40,752 nucleotides of DNA. Source: Saprospiraceae bacterium. GTDB lineage: Bacteria; Bacteroidota; Bacteroidia; Chitinophagales; Saprospiraceae. The notes under the pieces were generated by a model. It ran no database searches and was not told the origin of the DNA. It saw only the letters and a program-made list of their open reading frames with translations. Made by a program: the position numbers and the translations under genes. This document shows positions 25,032 to 33,185 of the stretch, piece by piece; within the stretch, counting starts at the first letter, position 1, and the number at the start of each line of letters is the position of its first letter. The stretch is taken from contig JAHDES010000054.1 in assembly GCA_020628645.1 (NCBI GenBank), forward strand, positions 1 through 40,752, in the 5' to 3' direction.

Positions 25032-26246
25032 ATGCCTAAAATCACAAAGATCACATTCCCCAATTCTGAAGGACAACAACTAGCAGCTCGATTAGAATTA
25101 CCGCTTGACCAACATCCACATAATTTCGTTTTATTTGCACATTGTTTTACCTGTTCCAAAAACTTAGGTGCTGTTCGAGCAATTAGTGATGCGCTAACAC
25201 AAAAAGGATTAGGTGTTTTACGATTCGATTTTACAGGATTGGGAGACAGTGAAGGTGATTTTGCAGACACTAATTTTTCGTCAAATGTAAACGATCTTAT
25301 TGCCGCTGCCGAATATCTTGAAAAAAATTACCAAGCTCCATCCTTGCTCATTGGTCATTCTTTAGGAGGGGCTGCTGTTTTATATGCTGCTCAACAATTG
25401 GAAAGCGTTCGTGCAATTGCCACAGTAGGTGCTCCTGCTGAACCTCAACATGTAAATCATCTTTTACAAAGTGGAATTACAGAAATTGAAAAAACGGGTC
25501 AAGCAACGGTCTCTATCGGTGGTCGTCCTTTTACAATTAAAAAACAATTTTTAGACGATTTACAAACCAAACAACTCAAAAATATTATTCCTAATTTAAA
25601 AAAGGCATTGCTTATTCTTCATTCTCCGCAAGATCGCACCGTTTCTATTGATAATGCTCAACAACTTTATCTAGCTGCCAAACACCCAAAAAGTTTCATC
25701 ACCTTAGATGGAGCAGATCATTTATTGAGCAATAAAAAAGATGCCTTATATACTGGACATATGATTGCATCTTGGTCCGAACGTTATTTGGAAAAAACAA
25801 TAGCTACTCCTCTTAAATCGAACAATCAAGTTGCCGTTCGTTTAAATGATGTCGATCAATATACTACAGAAGTTAAAGCTGGCAAACATTTATTGCTTGC
25901 TGACGAACCTGAATCAGTTGGAGGTAATGATTTTGGACCTTCTCCTTATGAATATGTATCATCTGGATTGGGTGCTTGTACCGTGATGACATTACACATG
26001 TATGCCCGTAGAAAAAAATGGCCTTTGGAAGAAGTAACTGTTCACATCGATCATGGCAAACGCTATCCATCAGAAATAGAAGAAGATAATCCAAAAAATA
26101 AACTAGATCATTTTGATCGCTATATTGAAATAAAGGGTGATCTAGATGAAGCTCAACGAAATCGTTTACTAGAAATTGCAGATAGATGCCCTGTTCATCG
26201 TACCTTACATAATGAGGTGATTATTACTACTAAATTGATAGACTAA
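25032..26246 (+). CDS. Bifunctional alpha/beta hydrolase-OsmC family protein
   Basis: This is a 404-aa fusion. The first ~250 residues are an alpha/beta hydrolase with an HCFTC oxyanion region, LRFDFTGLGDSEG and the nucleophile elbow GHSLGG; the later DRTVS and GADHLL segments supply the Asp and His. Residues about 270-404 are an OsmC/Ohr-like domain with GLGACTVMTLHMYARRK and CPVHRTLHN; both peroxidatic-site cysteines are present. The fusion is a known arrangement in Bacteroidota and Proteobacteria. The OsmC half should reduce organic hydroperoxides; the hydrolase substrate is unknown. Start at the ATG at 25032 because the longer frame from 24921 runs through an inverted repeat. The MBL hydrolase gene follows after 31 bases. 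Confidence 0.92.
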   Translation: MPKITKITFPNSEGQQLAARLELPLDQHPHNFVLFAHCFTCSKNLGAVRAISDALTQKGLGVLRFDFTGLGDSEGDFADTNFSSNVNDLIAAAEYLEKNYQAPSLLIGHSLGGAAVLYAAQQLESVRAIATVGAPAEPQHVNHLLQSGITEIEKTGQATVSIGGRPFTIKKQFLDDLQTKQLKNIIPNLKKALLILHSPQDRTVSIDNAQQLYLAAKHPKSFITLDGADHLLSNKKDALYTGHMIASWSERYLEKTIATPLKSNNQVAVRLNDVDQYTTEVKAGKHLLLADEPESVGGNDFGPSPYEYVSSGLGACTVMTLHMYARRKKWPLEEVTVHIDHGKRYPSEIEEDNPKNKLDHFDRYIEIKGDLDEAQRNRLLEIADRCPVHRTLHNEVIITTKLID

Positions 26247-26277
26247 TCTTTTTTATAAAACTTCCAAAAGAATTAAT

Positions 26278-27069
26278 ATGCTGGCTTTTCGATTTTCCTT
26301 CTCAACATTGATACTATTATGCTTTAATTTCATAATACCTCTTTCTGCTCAAAATTTTGATGACGTAATAATAAAATCAGAACAACTCTCTGATAAAATT
26401 TATATGCTTACAGGAGCAGGTGGAAATATTGGCATTTGTGTAGGAGAAGATGGCATTTTTATGATTGACGATCAATTTGCGCCACTATCTAATAAGATTA
26501 AAACAGCCATAAAAGAAATTTCCGATCAACCTATTCGCTTTGTCATCAATACGCATTGGCATGGCGATCATACAGGTGGAAATGAAAATTTTGGCACTAG
26601 CGGAGCGGTCATTGTAGCACATGAAAATGTACGAAAACGAATGAGTACGGAACAATTCATGCAGGCATTTGGACGTAAAGTGCCTCCTTCGCCTGATAAA
26701 GCTTTGCCCTTAATTACCTTTCCCGAAACGATTAATTTCCATTTAAATGGAGAAGATATTATTGCTTTTCATATGCACAATGCACATACAGATGGCGATG
26801 CTATTATTTATTTTCCTAATAGTAATATTATTCATATGGGAGATACCTTTTTCAAAGGTCGTTTCCCCTTTATTGATATATCAAGTGGTGGAAGTATAGA
26901 AGGAATCATTGCTGTTTGTAACAAAGTTTTATTTCTGTCTGATGAACAAACTAAGATCATCCCAGGGCATGGCACACTTGCTTCAAAAACAGAATTGACC
27001 AACTATCGCGATATGCTCATGATAGTACGAGATCGAGTTAAAAAAGCTGTAATAGATGGAAAACTATAG
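26278..27069 (+). CDS. Metallo-beta-lactamase-fold hydrolase, C-terminus lost by frameshift
   Basis: The 263-aa protein has a signal peptide (about 1-24, PLSAQ) and the MBL metal motif HWHGDH (93-98). A further His lies in HNAHTDGDAI, a bridging Asp in MGDTFFKG and the last His in IIPGHG. It is a periplasmic Zn hydrolase of the broad class often annotated MBL fold metallo-hydrolase; substrate unknown. The frame stops at VIDGKL, but the next bases in the +1 frame encode TIEEMQTMQLTKEFDDTWG and GFIKPEKF, the expected family C-terminus. One extra A in the run at 27060-27063 would join them. Either a recent mutation or a sequencing error removed about 40 residues. Confidence 0.88.
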   Translation: MLAFRFSFSTLILLCFNFIIPLSAQNFDDVIIKSEQLSDKIYMLTGAGGNIGICVGEDGIFMIDDQFAPLSNKIKTAIKEISDQPIRFVINTHWHGDHTGGNENFGTSGAVIVAHENVRKRMSTEQFMQAFGRKVPPSPDKALPLITFPETINFHLNGEDIIAFHMHNAHTDGDAIIYFPNSNIIHMGDTFFKGRFPFIDISSGGSIEGIIAVCNKVLFLSDEQTKIIPGHGTLASKTELTNYRDMLMIVRDRVKKAVIDGKL

Positions 27070-27074
27070 AGGAA

Positions 27075-27185
27075 ATGCAAACAATGCAACTCACCAAAGA
27101 ATTTGACGATACTTGGGGAACAGGTTTTATCAAACCCGAAAAATTTATTGATATTTTATACACGGATTTTTCCAGAGAAAAATAG
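27075..27185 (+). pseudogene. Out-of-frame C-terminal tail of the MBL-fold hydrolase
   Basis: This 36-codon frame encodes MQTMQLTKEFDDTWGTGFIK then PEKFIDILYTDF. It matches the usual last segment of secreted MBL-fold hydrolases, as far as I recall them (an FD..WG.GF..P..F pattern). It is open upstream as TIEE directly to the A-run at 27060, so it is the displaced end of the gene at 26278, not an independent gene. Confidence 0.75.
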
Positions 27186-27189
27186 GTTC

Positions 27190-27247
27190 ACTCCTCAGGA
27201 ATATTACAATCAACAAATTGATTTTGTAATTAATATGTAAAAGGAGT
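27190..27247. terminator. Two-tier stem-loop between convergent MBL and pyrH genes
   Basis: An outer ACTCCT/AGGAGT pair encloses an inner ATTACAA-TCAA / TTGA-TTTTGTAAT stem with a 2-base bulge. It sits between the end of the MBL gene and the pyrH stop, so it could end transcripts from both sides; there is no strong T-tract. Confidence 0.4.
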
Positions 27248-27249
27248 TT

Positions 27250-27963
27250 CTAACCTTCAACCAATGTTCCTACGCGCTCTCCTTTAATAATACGCATTAA
27301 GTTTTTCGAATCGTTGATATCAAAAACAATAATAGGCAAGTTATTTTCTTGACAAAGGGTAAAGGCAGTCATATCCATTACATTCAATCCTAAACTTATG
27401 ACTCGTGAAAATTGAATTTCATCAAATTTCTTTGCATTAGGGTCTTTTTCAGGATCAGCCGTATAGATACCATCTACTCGAGTTCCTTTAAGGATAACAT
27501 CTGCATTGATTTCGTTAGCACGAAGAGCAGCCGCAGAATCTGTTGTAAAATAAGGACTTCCAGTACCCGCAGAAAAGATAACGATACGCCCTTTTTCAAG
27601 ATGTCGAATGGCACGGCGGCGAATATAAGGTTCAGCGATTTGTTCCATTTTTATGGCAGTAATCAAACGAGTGTACACGCCTCTTTGTTCTAAAGCACTT
27701 TGTAATGCCATACCATTCATCACAGTTGCTAACATCCCCATATAATCCCCTTGTACACGCTCAATACCTGCATCTTTAGCTTGTAATCCTCTAAAAATAT
27801 TTCCTCCTCCAATTACTACAGCTATTTCTACGCCTTCTTTTCGGATGGCATCAATTTGCTCTGCATAGTGAGCTAGCATTGCAGGATCAATACCAAATCC
27901 CTTTTCTCCCATTAATGATTCTCCGCTTAATTTTAGAAGGATTCTTTTATACTTTAGTGGCAT
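27250..27963 (-). CDS. pyrH: UMP kinase
   Basis: The 237-aa protein has the bacterial UMP kinase layout of the amino-acid-kinase fold. The N-terminus is [33 protein letters not shown] is the phosphate-binding loop, then [16 protein letters not shown], the nucleotide-specific [17 protein letters not shown] and the C-terminal DMTAFTLC. It phosphorylates UMP to UDP and is normally allosterically inhibited by UTP. It follows tsf on the same strand after a strong terminator, so it probably has its own promoter. The frr gene that usually follows pyrH is not here; the next gene is convergent. Confidence 0.97.
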   Translation of the reverse strand: MPLKYKRILLKLSGESLMGEKGFGIDPAMLAHYAEQIDAIRKEGVEIAVVIGGGNIFRGLQAKDAGIERVQGDYMGMLATVMNGMALQSALEQRGVYTRLITAIKMEQIAEPYIRRRAIRHLEKGRIVIFSAGTGSPYFTTDSAAALRANEINADVILKGTRVDGIYTADPEKDPNAKKFDEIQFSRVISLGLNVMDMTAFTLCQENNLPIIVFDINDSKNLMRIIKGERVGTLVEG

Positions 27964-28064
27964 ACAGAAATTATTTTTTTATTACTTGAACAAATTTCTT
28001 TCCAGTTTGGCGTGAAGGTTAGAACAAAAGTGTATATCGGATAGGATAACTCAAAAATAGATAT

Positions 28065-28102
28065 AAAAAAAGGCGAATTAAATATTTAATTCGCCTTTTT
28101 TT
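28065..28102. terminator. Bidirectional intrinsic terminator after tsf
   Basis: A perfect 38-bp palindrome: a 7-base A-run, GGCGAATTAAAT, its reverse complement ATTTAATTCGCC and a 7-base T-run. A- and T-runs on both sides make it usable in either direction. It lies 12 bases past the tsf stop codon and ends the ribosomal-protein operon. Confidence 0.9.
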
Positions 28103-28114
28103 GTAAAAGTTTAA

Positions 28115-28969
28115 TTAGTTGCCTAATTCAATATGCTTGAACGAAGTAATGGTTAAATCTTTGTGAATGCTTTGAAGATATTTTTCTACAGTCATTCCTC
28201 CGTCTTTCACATAAGATTGATTTAACAAGGTACGTTCCTTAAAGAATTTATTTAATTTACCCATAGCAATTTTTTCAATGATTGCTTCAGGTTTTCCTTC
28301 TTGACGAGCTTGATCTTTTCCAATTTCAATTTCTTTTTCGATTACGGTTTGATCAACACCATCTTTATTTAATGCGATTGGGCGCATAGCAGCTACCTGC
28401 ATCGCTACATTTTTACCTGGCTCGATATAACCTGGTCCTTCAAGATTCAATGCTACAATTACACCTGCACGGTATCCCATATGGATGTAAGGGATAACTT
28501 GACCTTCTCCTGCTGCTGTTTCAATTTTCTTATAATCTGAAACTTCTACTTTCTCTCCAATTACACCAATTTGTTCTGTAATTTTTTCTCCAACAGAAAT
28601 TTTACCATCGTAAGAAAGATTCAGTAAATCGTCTTTTGAAGCAGGTAAGTTCTTTAATGCAATATCTGCAATAGACTGTGCAAATGCCACGAAAGATTCA
28701 TTTTTAGAAACAAAATCTGTTTCACAACTTAGACGAATTACAACGCCATTATTACGATTACTAGATGTTTGTGCAATTACAACACCTTCTTTTGCATCGC
28801 GATCTGCACGCTTACCAGCCAATTTTTGTCCTTTTTTACGAAGAAGTTCAATGGCTTTATCATAATCACCCGCTGCTTCCGTTAGGGCTTTTTTACAATC
28901 CATCATACCCGCACCAGTTGTGTCGCGGAGTTTTTTAACATCTTTAGCTGAAATTTTGACTTCGCTCAT
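28115..28969 (-). CDS. tsf: Translation elongation factor Ts
   Basis: The 284-aa protein recycles EF-Tu by exchanging GDP for GTP. It has the N-terminal UBA-like helices (VKKLRDTTGAGMMDCKKAL, about 10-28), AIELLRKKGQK and the TDFV-containing core (IRLSCETDFVSKNESF, about 77-92), which inserts beside the EF-Tu nucleotide site. The C-terminal GKLNKFFKERTLLNQSYVKD is also typical. Length is normal for the family. It lies downstream of rpsB as in most bacteria, but after an unusually long 271-base gap that holds a large inverted repeat. Confidence 0.97.
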   Translation of the reverse strand: MSEVKISAKDVKKLRDTTGAGMMDCKKALTEAAGDYDKAIELLRKKGQKLAGKRADRDAKEGVVIAQTSSNRNNGVVIRLSCETDFVSKNESFVAFAQSIADIALKNLPASKDDLLNLSYDGKISVGEKITEQIGVIGEKVEVSDYKKIETAAGEGQVIPYIHMGYRAGVIVALNLEGPGYIEPGKNVAMQVAAMRPIALNKDGVDQTVIEKEIEIGKDQARQEGKPEAIIEKIAMGKLNKFFKERTLLNQSYVKDGGMTVEKYLQSIHKDLTITSFKHIELGN

Positions 28970-29088
28970 GTTAATTATAAGGTTAAGTGGTTCAGAAAAT
29001 GATCAATAAGAATATCGTATAAATACGTTTAAAGATCAAATAAAGTTTTAAAAAATATAGTTAAGTAACCTAACTTATTTGCTTATCA

Positions 29089-29197
29089 AATAACTGCATT
29101 CGTCATAAAAAGAGTAAATAACTGACTGTAAGAAAGTTATGAACCCTGCCCGACTGGTCAGGCGGGGATTTTTTGATGAATTTTAAAAGCAGTTATT
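29089..29197. repeat. Nested inverted repeat in the rpsB-tsf gap
   Basis: Outer arms AATAACTGC (29089-29097) and GCAGTTATT (29189-29197) are exact reverse complements. Inner flanks ATTCGTCA and TGATGAAT pair in part. In the middle sits a GC-rich hairpin at 29144-29167 (CCCTGCC...GGCGGGG), followed on the plus strand by six Ts, although the flanking genes read on the minus strand. The hairpin's base composition differs sharply from its surroundings. Confidence 0.6.
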
Positions 29198-29240
29198 GAC
29201 CAAATAATTAGGTAGTTCTACTTATTATTAGAAATTGTGT

Positions 29241-29960
29241 TTATCCAGCACTTTCTTTCGCTGTTTTTTCTTTTCTACGCTCATTCAATCCATCTTGAAT
29301 TGCTGCTGTAATCGCATCTGTAATAATTTTGATGGATTTAGAAGCATCATCATTAGCTGGAATTGGATAGTCTACTAAATTAGGATCAGAATTCGTATCT
29401 ACCATAGCGATCGTTTTCATACCTAATTTATGTGCTTCTGACAGTGCAATATGCTCATGGTGAATATCTACAATAAACACAGCCGCTGGAAGACGATTCA
29501 AATTAGCAATACCACCAAGTACACGCTCTAATTTGGTACGCTCGCGCGTTAACATCAAACGCTCTTTCTTAGTTACACTTTCTAAACTACCATCAGCTAA
29601 CATTCGATCAATATTGTTCATCTTTTTAACAGACTTACGAATAGTAGAAAAGTTGGTCATCATACCTCCTAACCAACGGTCTGTTACAAAAGGCATGCCG
29701 ACACTTCTTGCTGCTGCCATTGTAATTTCACGAGCTTGCTTTTTGGTAGCAACGAACATGATTTTACGACCTGATTTTGCAATTTGTCGAGCTGCTTTAC
29801 AAGCACGTTCTAAGCATTCAGTTGTACGGTTTAAGTCGATGATATGAATCCCTTTTCGTTCCATAAAAATGTATGGCTGCATTTTAGGATTCCATTTTTT
29901 TCTTAAATGCCCGAAGTGTACTCCAGCATTTAATAAGTCTTTATATGAAGGTATTTGCAT
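29241..29960 (-). CDS. rpsB: 30S ribosomal protein S2
   Basis: The 239-aa protein matches S2 along its whole length: LLNAGVHFGHLRKKWNPKM, IHIIDLNRTTECLERA, IMFVATKKQA, RWLGGMMTNFSTIRKSV, AAVFIVDIHHEHIALSEAHKLGM and VDYPIPANDDASKSI. S2 binds late to the 30S head-body junction near S1. The gene is third in the minus-strand operon rplM-rpsI-rpsB-tsf, starting 42 bases after rpsI. Its C-terminus ends in a short charged tail. Confidence 0.98.
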   Translation of the reverse strand: MQIPSYKDLLNAGVHFGHLRKKWNPKMQPYIFMERKGIHIIDLNRTTECLERACKAARQIAKSGRKIMFVATKKQAREITMAAARSVGMPFVTDRWLGGMMTNFSTIRKSVKKMNNIDRMLADGSLESVTKKERLMLTRERTKLERVLGGIANLNRLPAAVFIVDIHHEHIALSEAHKLGMKTIAMVDTNSDPNLVDYPIPANDDASKSIKIITDAITAAIQDGLNERRKEKTAKESAG

Positions 29961-30002
29961 TGTATTAAACTATTAAGAATATTGGAAAAAAAGAATAAAA
30001 AA

Positions 30003-30389
30003 TTAACGTTTAGAGAACTGGAAGCTCTTTCTTGCTTTTGGCTTACCATATTTCTTACGTTCAACCACACGTGCATCACGCGTTAAGTATTTTTTATCTT
30101 TTAATGGTTTACGGAAATCTTCATTTAATTTCACTAAAGCACGAGCAATTGCCATACGAATAGCTTCTGCTTGTCCTTTAAAACCACCTCCGCGTACATT
30201 AACTTTAAGGTCATAAATATTTTCAGCTTCTACTACTGCAAATGGATCAGTAATATTGGCTTGAATATGAATTTGTGGGAAGTAATCTGTATAAGGTTTT
30301 CCATTTACTGAGATATTACCTTCTCCTTTGGTGAGGTATACTCTGGCAATGGATGCCTTTCTTCTTCCAACTGCATTAATCATTTCCAT
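30003..30389 (-). CDS. rpsI: 30S ribosomal protein S9
   Basis: The 128-aa protein has the S9 pattern: AVGRRKASIARVYLTKGEG at the N-terminus, then VNVRGGGFKGQAEAIRMAIARAL, and the basic C-terminal tail KKYGKPKARKSFQFSKR that reaches into the P site of the 30S subunit. It follows rplM after 47 bases, as in nearly all bacteria. Confidence 0.98.
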   Translation of the reverse strand: MEMINAVGRRKASIARVYLTKGEGNISVNGKPYTDYFPQIHIQANITDPFAVVEAENIYDLKVNVRGGGFKGQAEAIRMAIARALVKLNEDFRKPLKDKKYLTRDARVVERKKYGKPKARKSFQFSKR

Positions 30390-30436
30390 ATAAATAGAAT
30401 ATTATTGTAGGCAAATGCCTGTCAGTTATTTTAAAA

Positions 30437-30880
30437 TTAAAAGGTTAATTCTTTAGGTTGCTGGGCTGTATGAGGATGGTCACTACCTGTATAAACAAAT
30501 AATTTTTTAAATACAGCACGACCTAATTTATTTTTAGGAATCATACCTTTCACTGCATTTTCTACAATTTTGAAAGGTTTTTTATCCAACATTTCTTTTG
30601 CAGTTGTACGTTTTTGACCGCCTGTATATCCAGAATAAGTAATATATTCTTTTTGATCCCACTTGGCTCCTGTAAACTTAACTTTATCTGCATTAATGAC
30701 GATCACATAGTCGCCTGTATCCACATGGGGTGTAAAAGAAGGTTTGTGTTTGCCACGTAAAACGTCAGCAATTTTGGTACACATACGACCAACGTGTTGG
30801 TTGGTAGCATCAATAATGTACCATTCTCGAACCACTTCTTCTTTTTTAGCAGACTTCGTCTTATAACTTAGTGTATTCAC
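30437..30880 (-). CDS. rplM: 50S ribosomal protein L13
   Basis: The 147-aa protein matches L13: WYIIDATNQHVGRMCTKIAD, VLRGKHKPSFTPHVDTGD, VIVINADKVKFTGAKW, KYTGGQK-like SGYTGGQKRTT and the GMIPKNKLGRAVFKKLFVY segment. It is an early assembly protein of the 50S subunit. It is the first gene of the minus-strand ribosomal operon; a consensus promoter lies about 70 bases upstream, leaving a leader of about 60 bases. Confidence 0.98.
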   Translation of the reverse strand: MNTLSYKTKSAKKEEVVREWYIIDATNQHVGRMCTKIADVLRGKHKPSFTPHVDTGDYVIVINADKVKFTGAKWDQKEYITYSGYTGGQKRTTAKEMLDKKPFKIVENAVKGMIPKNKLGRAVFKKLFVYTGSDHPHTAQQPKELTF

Positions 30881-30946
30881 GATTGAAATTTATTTTATTC
30901 TTCTAAAAAATAGAGCTTATAATGGCTAGTTTTGCCTAAGCAGGCG

Positions 30947-30977
30947 CAAAGGTAGGTTTTTGTATTTCAAAAAACAA
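30947..30977 (-). promoter_or_regulatory. Promoter of the rplM-rpsI-rpsB-tsf operon
   Basis: On the minus strand there is TTG (30977-30975), a 20-base spacer and TACCTTTG (30954-30947), a full match to the Bacteroidota primary promoter. Poly-A/T tracts flank the -33 element. Transcription should begin near 30942, about 62 bases before the L13 start codon. Confidence 0.75.
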
Positions 30978-31158
30978 GCTTTTTTTATTAAAAATTGATT
31001 TTTAAATTACATAACTTGCTGAAAAACAGTTGAAATTTCGCACAGAAAAATTATTACTTGTCAATTTCACTTATACTGACAAATGATTTTCAAGTGAAAT
31101 CAAGCACCTAAATGTTCCAATATGAAAATATGTCTATATTTCCTATTTTAAAATTCAA

Positions 31159-32469
31159 TTACAAACGTTTAATAGATGCACCTAACGCTCTTAAACGATC
31201 ATCAATATTTTGATACCCACGATCAATTTGATGAATATTGCTGATCACACTTGTTCCTTTGGCAGAAAGTGCCGCAATTAAAAGTGCAACGCCTGCTCGA
31301 ATATCTGGTGAAGTCATGGAAATACCTCGAAGTTGGTGTTTGCGATTGAGACCAATTACTGTAGCGCGGTGTGGATCACAAAGGATGATTTGTGCGCCCA
31401 TATCAATTAACTTATCTACAAAAAAGAGGCGACTTTCAAACATTTTTTGGTGAATTAAGACGCTTCCTTTTGCCTGCGTCGCCATTACTAAAATAATACT
31501 CATTAAATCGGGTGTAAAGCCGGGCCAAGGTGCATCATAAACCGTCAGAATAGAACCATCAATAAAGGTTTGAATTTCATATTCGTCTTGTGCTGGCACA
31601 TAAATATCGTCTCCTTTTATCTCAAATTGCACCCCCATTCTCCGAAAAACGGGTAGGATATTTCCTAGTTCCTTAACTTGGCAGTTTTTAATAGTAATCT
31701 CTGATTTTGTCATGGCTGCCAAGCCAATAAAACTTCCAATTTCAATCATATCTGGAAGCATACGATGTGTTGTACCTTTTAATTTTTCAACTCCTTCTAT
31801 AGATAACATATTCGACCCCACCCCACTGATTTTTGCTCCCATTCGATTGAGCATTTTACAGAGTTGCTGCACATAAGGTTCGCAGGCAGCATTATAAATG
31901 GTCGTTGTCCCTTCTGCCAAAACGGCTGCCATGACTACATTAGCTGTTCCCGTAACAGAGATTTCATCCATTAAAAGATATGTTCCTTTTAGGCGCGGCG
32001 ATTCTATAAAAAAAGTATTATCTGCTTCATCAAATTTAAACTCTCCTCCGAGCATTTTCAATCCATGAAAATGGGTATCTAATCGTCGTCGACCAATTTT
32101 ATCTCCACCTGGTTTGGGCAAATAGGCTCGTCCAAAACGCGTAAGTAAAGGGCCAATCAACATCACAGACCCACGGATGGATTTGGCATTGCGTTGGAAA
32201 GCTTCTGACTGAAAAAAATCAAGATCAATTTCATCTGCCTGAAACGAATATTTTTCCTTTTCGAGTTGTTGAACTTTTACGCCCAATCCTTTAAGTAGAT
32301 TAATAAGTCGATTGACATCAAGAATATTGGGGACATTTTCAATGATAACTTCTTGATCTGTTAATAGGGTAGCACATAAGATTTGTAGTGCTTCATTTTT
32401 TGCCCCTTGAGGGGTAATTTCACCTTGTAGCTGTTTACCTCCAACTACTTCAAATGCATCTGTGATCAT
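31159..32469 (-). CDS. murA: UDP-GlcNAc 1-carboxyvinyltransferase (MurA), Asp in place of catalytic Cys
   Basis: The 436-aa EPSP-synthase-fold enzyme adds enolpyruvate to UDP-GlcNAc, the first committed step of peptidoglycan synthesis. Seen here are QGAKNEALQI near 21-30 (with the conserved Lys-Asn), RGSVMLIGPLL, the active-site loop KPGGDKIGRRRLDTH with Asp123, TGTANVVMAAVLAEG and PWPGFTPDLMS. In E. coli the loop residue equivalent to Asp123 is Cys115, the target of fosfomycin; Asp in this position is found in naturally fosfomycin-insensitive MurA enzymes. The gene is 278 bases upstream of rplM on the same strand. Confidence 0.96.
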   Translation of the reverse strand: MITDAFEVVGGKQLQGEITPQGAKNEALQILCATLLTDQEVIIENVPNILDVNRLINLLKGLGVKVQQLEKEKYSFQADEIDLDFFQSEAFQRNAKSIRGSVMLIGPLLTRFGRAYLPKPGGDKIGRRRLDTHFHGLKMLGGEFKFDEADNTFFIESPRLKGTYLLMDEISVTGTANVVMAAVLAEGTTTIYNAACEPYVQQLCKMLNRMGAKISGVGSNMLSIEGVEKLKGTTHRMLPDMIEIGSFIGLAAMTKSEITIKNCQVKELGNILPVFRRMGVQFEIKGDDIYVPAQDEYEIQTFIDGSILTVYDAPWPGFTPDLMSIILVMATQAKGSVLIHQKMFESRLFFVDKLIDMGAQIILCDPHRATVIGLNRKHQLRGISMTSPDIRAGVALLIAALSAKGTSVISNIHQIDRGYQNIDDRLRALGASIKRL

Positions 32470-32557
32470 AGTAGGTTTGTTCGTTAACTTGAAATGATAA
32501 CGAAGATAAGAAATGCTGAAGTCTTTGGAGGTACGAAATAAGAAAGAAATTTTATAA

Positions 32558-32992
32558 CTACTTTTTATCTTCTTTTAAATCTTTCATTAATGCTTGTGCG
32601 GCTTCAGGAGATATTTCTACTGCAATAAGTTCGCAACCCAAAGAAGCCATTTTAAAACATAGTAACACATACTTTGTTTCTCCAGCTTCAACTTGTATAG
32701 GAAATGCCAAACGCTTATTGTTTCTGCGTTTACCATATAATTGTGCGGAATAATTGTAAGTGCCAGGTGCTACTTCATGCACAGAATAACGTCTATTATT
32801 GAGTTTGCTTGCTAAATTATCGTTAATGAATGTATTGCAATTGAGCGGTCCTCCAGGCATATTTCTTATGAATACAATTTTTCCTGTAGAATTTTCATCT
32901 GTTGTAGTAATATTAGGTTCTATAGACGAAGGTTGTGCAAATAAGGAGAAATAAAAAAGGAGTGTACTAAAAATCAAGAGCGTTCTAAGCAT
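32558..32992 (-). CDS. Exported DUF2846-like protein
   Basis: The 144-aa protein has a signal peptide (MLRTLLIFSTLLFYFSLFAQ). A small beta-rich domain then reads GKIVFIRNMPGGPLNCNTFINDNLASKLNNRRYSVHEVAPG and TYNYSAQLYGKRRN, then VEAGETKYVLLCF. The pattern of a short ligand-like name (INDNLASKL), a V.PG.Y turn and a VEAGETKYV strand resembles DUF2846-type lipoprotein/periplasmic domains of unknown function. There are Cys residues at three places (LNC, LLC, LGC), two of which could form a disulfide. No operon partner is apparent; murA is 88 bases downstream on the same strand. Confidence 0.65.
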   Translation of the reverse strand: MLRTLLIFSTLLFYFSLFAQPSSIEPNITTTDENSTGKIVFIRNMPGGPLNCNTFINDNLASKLNNRRYSVHEVAPGTYNYSAQLYGKRRNNKRLAFPIQVEAGETKYVLLCFKMASLGCELIAVEISPEAAQALMKDLKEDKK

Positions 32993-33185
32993 AATCTACA
33001 AATTTTTAAGTTATACAATTATTTATAATAGTTTTACTATAAAAATAGAGAAAATAATTGAATTCTTTCCTGTTTTTGATCTACCAATCTATTTTAGCAA
33101 GAAATTTATCTATTAATATTTATTTGTAGAGAGCAATTAATTATCTTCATTGTACAATCATCTCAACTAAACAAATTTTATACTG

